This document shows, one piece after another, positions 61,286 to 64,000 of a DNA stretch of 64,000 nt. The position numbers and the translations under genes are program-made. The stretch is from CAJQLB01 sp905479065. GTDB taxonomy: Bacteria > Bacteroidota > Bacteroidia > Flavobacteriales > Flavobacteriaceae. The stretch spans positions 1,550,001 through 1,614,000 of the forward strand of contig OX044364.1 of the NCBI GenBank assembly GCA_943846735.1, given 5' to 3'. Under the pieces are notes generated by a model. It saw only the letters and a program-made list of their open reading frames with translations, was not told the origin of the DNA and did not search any database. Within the stretch, counting starts at the first letter, position 1. Each line of letters begins with the position of its first letter.

Positions 61286-64000
61286 TCAATTCAGCTTATA
61301 AAACACTTCATGATTCTCTAGTTCATCCAAGAGCTCTTGTGAAATTCTAACTTTTTGCTTTCTACTTGGCATTTGTAATTTAATTTGTTCTTCATTATCA
61401 TAGATAACAAAATTTAACTTATGATTCCCCTTATGCAGTTTGAGTAATTCTTGAATCTCTTTTATTCGTTTTTCCTTTATGTCATGGATATTAAATTGAA
61501 TGGATAACTTTTTTGCGTAACTATCCATCACATCATGTAATAGTTGAAAATTGTTAAATTGTACACGAGGTTCGCTTTTTTTACCAGTATCTCTATTTGT
61601 CCAGCCTTCTTTGATAAAAGTTCGAACATAAATAAAACTACTTTTAAGCAAAAAATGTCTAAACTTCAAGTACTCCTCGCCAAAAATTCTAAATTCATGA
61701 GTATCGATATAATCTTCTACTGTAAATAATGCCCATCCTTTTCCTTGTTTACTAATTCTATGTTGAACATCAGTGACAACACCCCCAAAAGTTAATTCCC
61801 GATTAACGTAATTATTTAAATCATTAAACAAGGAAATTGTTGCATTACAAAAAGTATTCATTTCTGTCTTAAAATCATCTAACGGGTGACCAGATATGTA
61901 AATGCCAACAACCTCTTTCTCTCTCGCTAGTTTTTCCATAGTTCCCCATGCTTCACACGGCGGTATTTCTGGCTCAGGAAATTGAATATTACTCGCTTCG
62001 CCAAATAAGCTTACTTGTGCTGAATTCTTATTTTCCTGATACTTATTTGCGTATCTTATTGTCTTTTCTAAAAACGTCACGCCATCACCTTCATCGCTAA
62101 AATATTGGGCACGATGTGTCATATCAAAACAATCAAAGCCCCCCGCATTAGCTAAATTCTCAAACGCTTTTTTATTAGAAGCTCGCAAATCAATACGTTT
62201 TGCCAAATCAAAAATAGACTTGTAAGATCCATCTTCTTTTCTGTTCGAGACAATTGTTTTTACTGCGCCATGTCCTACTCCTTTGATAGCACCCATTCCA
62301 AAACGAATTGCATTTTCTTGATTCACTGAAAACTTGTAATAAGATTCATTAACATCAGGACCGAGCACTTTCAATTTCATTCGCTTACATTCTTCCATGA
62401 AAAAAGTAACCTGCTTAATGTCATTCATGTTATTAGATAAAACAGCTGCCATATACTCTGCTGGATAATGAGCTTTCAAATAGGCTGTTTGATAGGCTAT
62501 CCATGCATAGCACGTGGAATGTGACTTATTGAAAGCATAGCTTGCAAAAGCTTCCCAATCTTTCCAGATTTTCTCTAACTTTTCTTTATCCATCCCCTTG
62601 ATAGCAGCCTGTTCAATAAATTTTGGCTTCATTTTATCAAGGACAGCTTTCTGCTTTTTACCCATGGCCTTACGTAACACATCAGCTTCACCTTTAGTAA
62701 AATCTGCCAGCTTTTGAGACAAAAGCATTACTTGCTCTTGATAAACAGTAATTCCATAAGTCTCCTTGAGATATTCCTCCATCTCAGGTAAATCATATTC
62801 GATATCCTCATCTCCATGTTTGCGTGCAATAAAACTTGGTATGTATTCCATAGGTCCAGGGCGATACAAGGCATTCATCGCAATCAAATCATCAAAAACT
62901 GAAGGCTTTAAATCTTTCATATGCTTTTGCATACCCGGCGACTCATACTGAAAAATACCGACTGTTTCGCCTTTTTGAAAAAGTGCATAAGTCGCGTCAT
63001 CATCGATTGGAAAATTATCAGGCTCTAACTCAATGCCATGTTTGGCTTTTACAATTTTTACGGTGTCTTTTATCAGTGTTAATGTTTTCAATCCGAGAAA
63101 ATCCATTTTTAAAAGTCCTGCATCTTCAACTACAGAGTTATCAAATTGTGTCACATATAAATCAGAATCTTTCGCTGTTGCCACCGGAACATAATTCGTA
63201 ATATCACCGGGTGTAATAATGACTCCGCATGCATGAATACCAGTATTTCTTACAGAACCTTCTAGGGATCTTGCAAGATTCACTGTTTCTGCTTCTAAAT
63301 CCTCTCCCTCAGAAATATTTAACAACTGATTTACTTTCTCTAAATCTTCAGAACGAAACATGCCTTTTAGTTTCTTTTCGTCGGCACCAAATATTTTACC
63401 AAGTTTAGACATATTTGGAATTAATTTAGCCAATCTATCCGCATCAAATAGAGGCAAATCTAACACCCTAGCAGTATCACGAATTGAAGATTTTGCTGCC
63501 ATAGTCCCATAAGTAATGATCTGAGCTACCTGATTTGCTCCATATTTATCAATGACATATTCCATGACACGACCTCTTCCTTCATCGTCAAAGTCAATGT
63601 CAATATCAGGCATACTGATACGATCTGGGTTTAAAAAACGCTCAAAAAGAAGGTCGTATTTTAAAGGATCTATATTTGTTATCCAGAGACAATACGCCAC
63701 CACTGAACCTGCTGCTGAGCCACGCCCTGGGCCAACAGAAACACTCATTTTTCTAGCTTCTCTAATAAAATCTTCAACAATTAAAAAATATCCAGGATAA
63801 CCCGTGTTTTCAATGGTTGTAAGCTCAAAATCTAAACGCTCCTCAATGCTTTTTGTGATATCACCATAACGTTTTTTTGCGCCTTCATAGGTAAGGTATC
63901 TCAAATAATCATTTTCTCCTCGCTTTCCTCCATCATGATCATCCTCCTCGTGCTTAAATTCACTTGGAATTTTAAATTCAGGAAGTAACACATCTCTTGC
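61286..64000 (-). CDS. dnaE: DNA polymerase III subunit alpha, C-terminal 904 residues (cut by window edge)
   Basis: The frame runs open from the right edge, so the N-terminal PHP domain is outside the window. Catalytic palm residues are in MPDIDIDFDDEGRGRVMEYV, where the three aspartates of the PDIDxDF motif lie. Other family segments are SVGPGRGSAAGSVVAYCL, ALYRPGPMEYIPSFIARKHG and KAMGKKQKAVLDKMKPKF. Toward the C-terminus an OB-fold (LTFGGVVTDVQHRISKQGKGWALFTVEDY) contacts single-stranded DNA. It is the replicative polymerase. The apparent GTG start at 63991 is internal, not the real start. It ends FYKLN, 120 bases before trxA. Confidence 0.97.
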   Translation of the reverse strand, partial: ARDVLLPEFKIPSEFKHEEDDHDGGKRGENDYLRYLTYEGAKKRYGDITKSIEERLDFELTTIENTGYPGYFLIVEDFIREARKMSVSVGPGRGSAAGSVVAYCLWITNIDPLKYDLLFERFLNPDRISMPDIDIDFDDEGRGRVMEYVIDKYGANQVAQIITYGTMAAKSSIRDTARVLDLPLFDADRLAKLIPNMSKLGKIFGADEKKLKGMFRSEDLEKVNQLLNISEGEDLEAETVNLARSLEGSVRNTGIHACGVIITPGDITNYVPVATAKDSDLYVTQFDNSVVEDAGLLKMDFLGLKTLTLIKDTVKIVKAKHGIELEPDNFPIDDDATYALFQKGETVGIFQYESPGMQKHMKDLKPSVFDDLIAMNALYRPGPMEYIPSFIARKHGDEDIEYDLPEMEEYLKETYGITVYQEQVMLLSQKLADFTKGEADVLRKAMGKKQKAVLDKMKPKFIEQAAIKGMDKEKLEKIWKDWEAFASYAFNKSHSTCYAWIAYQTAYLKAHYPAEYMAAVLSNNMNDIKQVTFFMEECKRMKLKVLGPDVNESYYKFSVNQENAIRFGMGAIKGVGHGAVKTIVSNRKEDGSYKSIFDLAKRIDLRASNKKAFENLANAGGFDCFDMTHRAQYFSDEGDGVTFLEKTIRYANKYQENKNSAQVSLFGEASNIQFPEPEIPPCEAWGTMEKLAREKEVVGIYISGHPLDDFKTEMNTFCNATISLFNDLNNYVNRELTFGGVVTDVQHRISKQGKGWALFTVEDYIDTHEFRIFGEEYLKFRHFLLKSSFIYVRTFIKEGWTNRDTGKKSEPRVQFNNFQLLHDVMDSYAKKLSIQFNIHDIKEKRIKEIQELLKLHKGNHKLNFVIYDNEEQIKLQMPSRKQKVRISQELLDELENHEVFYKLN

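Noticed and set aside
1..64000. Search for CRISPR arrays, insertion sequences, integrases or phage genes
   Set aside because: No regularly spaced repeats, transposase or integrase frames, or phage structural genes were recognised.

Overview
The window is AT-rich DNA (about one third G+C by eye) from a member of the Bacteroidota, most likely a marine Flavobacteriaceae. The evidence is a SusC/SusD pair, many lipoproteins with short N-terminal lipoboxes, start regions without Shine-Dalgarno sequences, TAnnTTTG-type -7 boxes, and a dense set of carbohydrate-use operons. No phage, insertion sequence, integrase or CRISPR array was seen. The genus cannot be fixed from this window.

Region 1 (1-7890): a minus-strand operon runs from 6903 to the left edge. 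It encodes all four enzymes that turn trans-4-hydroxy-L-proline into 2-oxoglutarate (epimerase, D-hydroxyproline dehydrogenase, deaminase, 2-oxoglutarate-semialdehyde dehydrogenase), a secreted DUF885 metallopeptidase and the start of an Xaa-Pro aminopeptidase. A divergent AraC-type regulator and a candidate 21-bp-spaced direct-repeat operator sit at its head. The set fits use of collagen-like peptides.

Region 2 (7892-18619): housekeeping and miscellaneous genes. These are PhnA-like, YjbR-like and cyclase-family proteins, HemW (apparently with an ATC start), RuvC, an outer-membrane protein, a flippase-like membrane protein overlapping a GT2 glycosyltransferase, a lipoprotein, a DUF456 protein, and a two-component system with a TPR-type sensor. 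A 58-residue secreted peptide lies just upstream of the sensor.

Region 3 (19103-38322): a TonB receptor, a soluble-glucose-dehydrogenase-like lipoprotein and an azurin, then two divergent operons with the hallmarks of 3-keto-glycoside metabolism. The minus operon has a GMC oxidoreductase, its subunit-3 partner, a DUF1080 lipoprotein and a Tat-type Gfo/Idh/MocA protein. The plus operon has an envelope TIM-barrel protein, an MFS permease, a cytoplasmic Gfo/Idh/MocA protein, a cytoplasmic TIM-barrel protein and a second DUF1080 lipoprotein, followed by SusC and SusD. A LacI-type palindrome precedes SusC and a strong terminator follows SusD. The inferred flow is import by SusCD, oxidation at C3 in the periplasm (perhaps with azurin taking electrons), bond cleavage, import of the product, then reduction or isomerisation in the cytoplasm.

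Region 4 (38419-58960): a tightly packed plus-strand run. It starts with three tandem lipoprotein paralogues of about 1,100 residues, each with 14 Asp-rich FG-GAP/VCBS loops, then a vanadium-haloperoxidase/PAP2-like lipoprotein. A membrane-anchored GyrI-like protein, a GH13 alpha-glucosidase, two sugar permeases, a GH37 trehalase with a fungal-type calcium loop, a GH13 lipoprotein and a PfkB sugar kinase follow. The enzymes point to trehalose and other alpha-glucosides. The role of the repeat-protein/haloperoxidase block is unknown and is the best candidate here for an undescribed system.

Region 5 (58998-64000): a secreted cupin-like protein, a candidate structured RNA, tRNA-Asp, a DUF58 protein, thioredoxin, and the C-terminal 904 residues of DNA polymerase III alpha, cut by the right edge.
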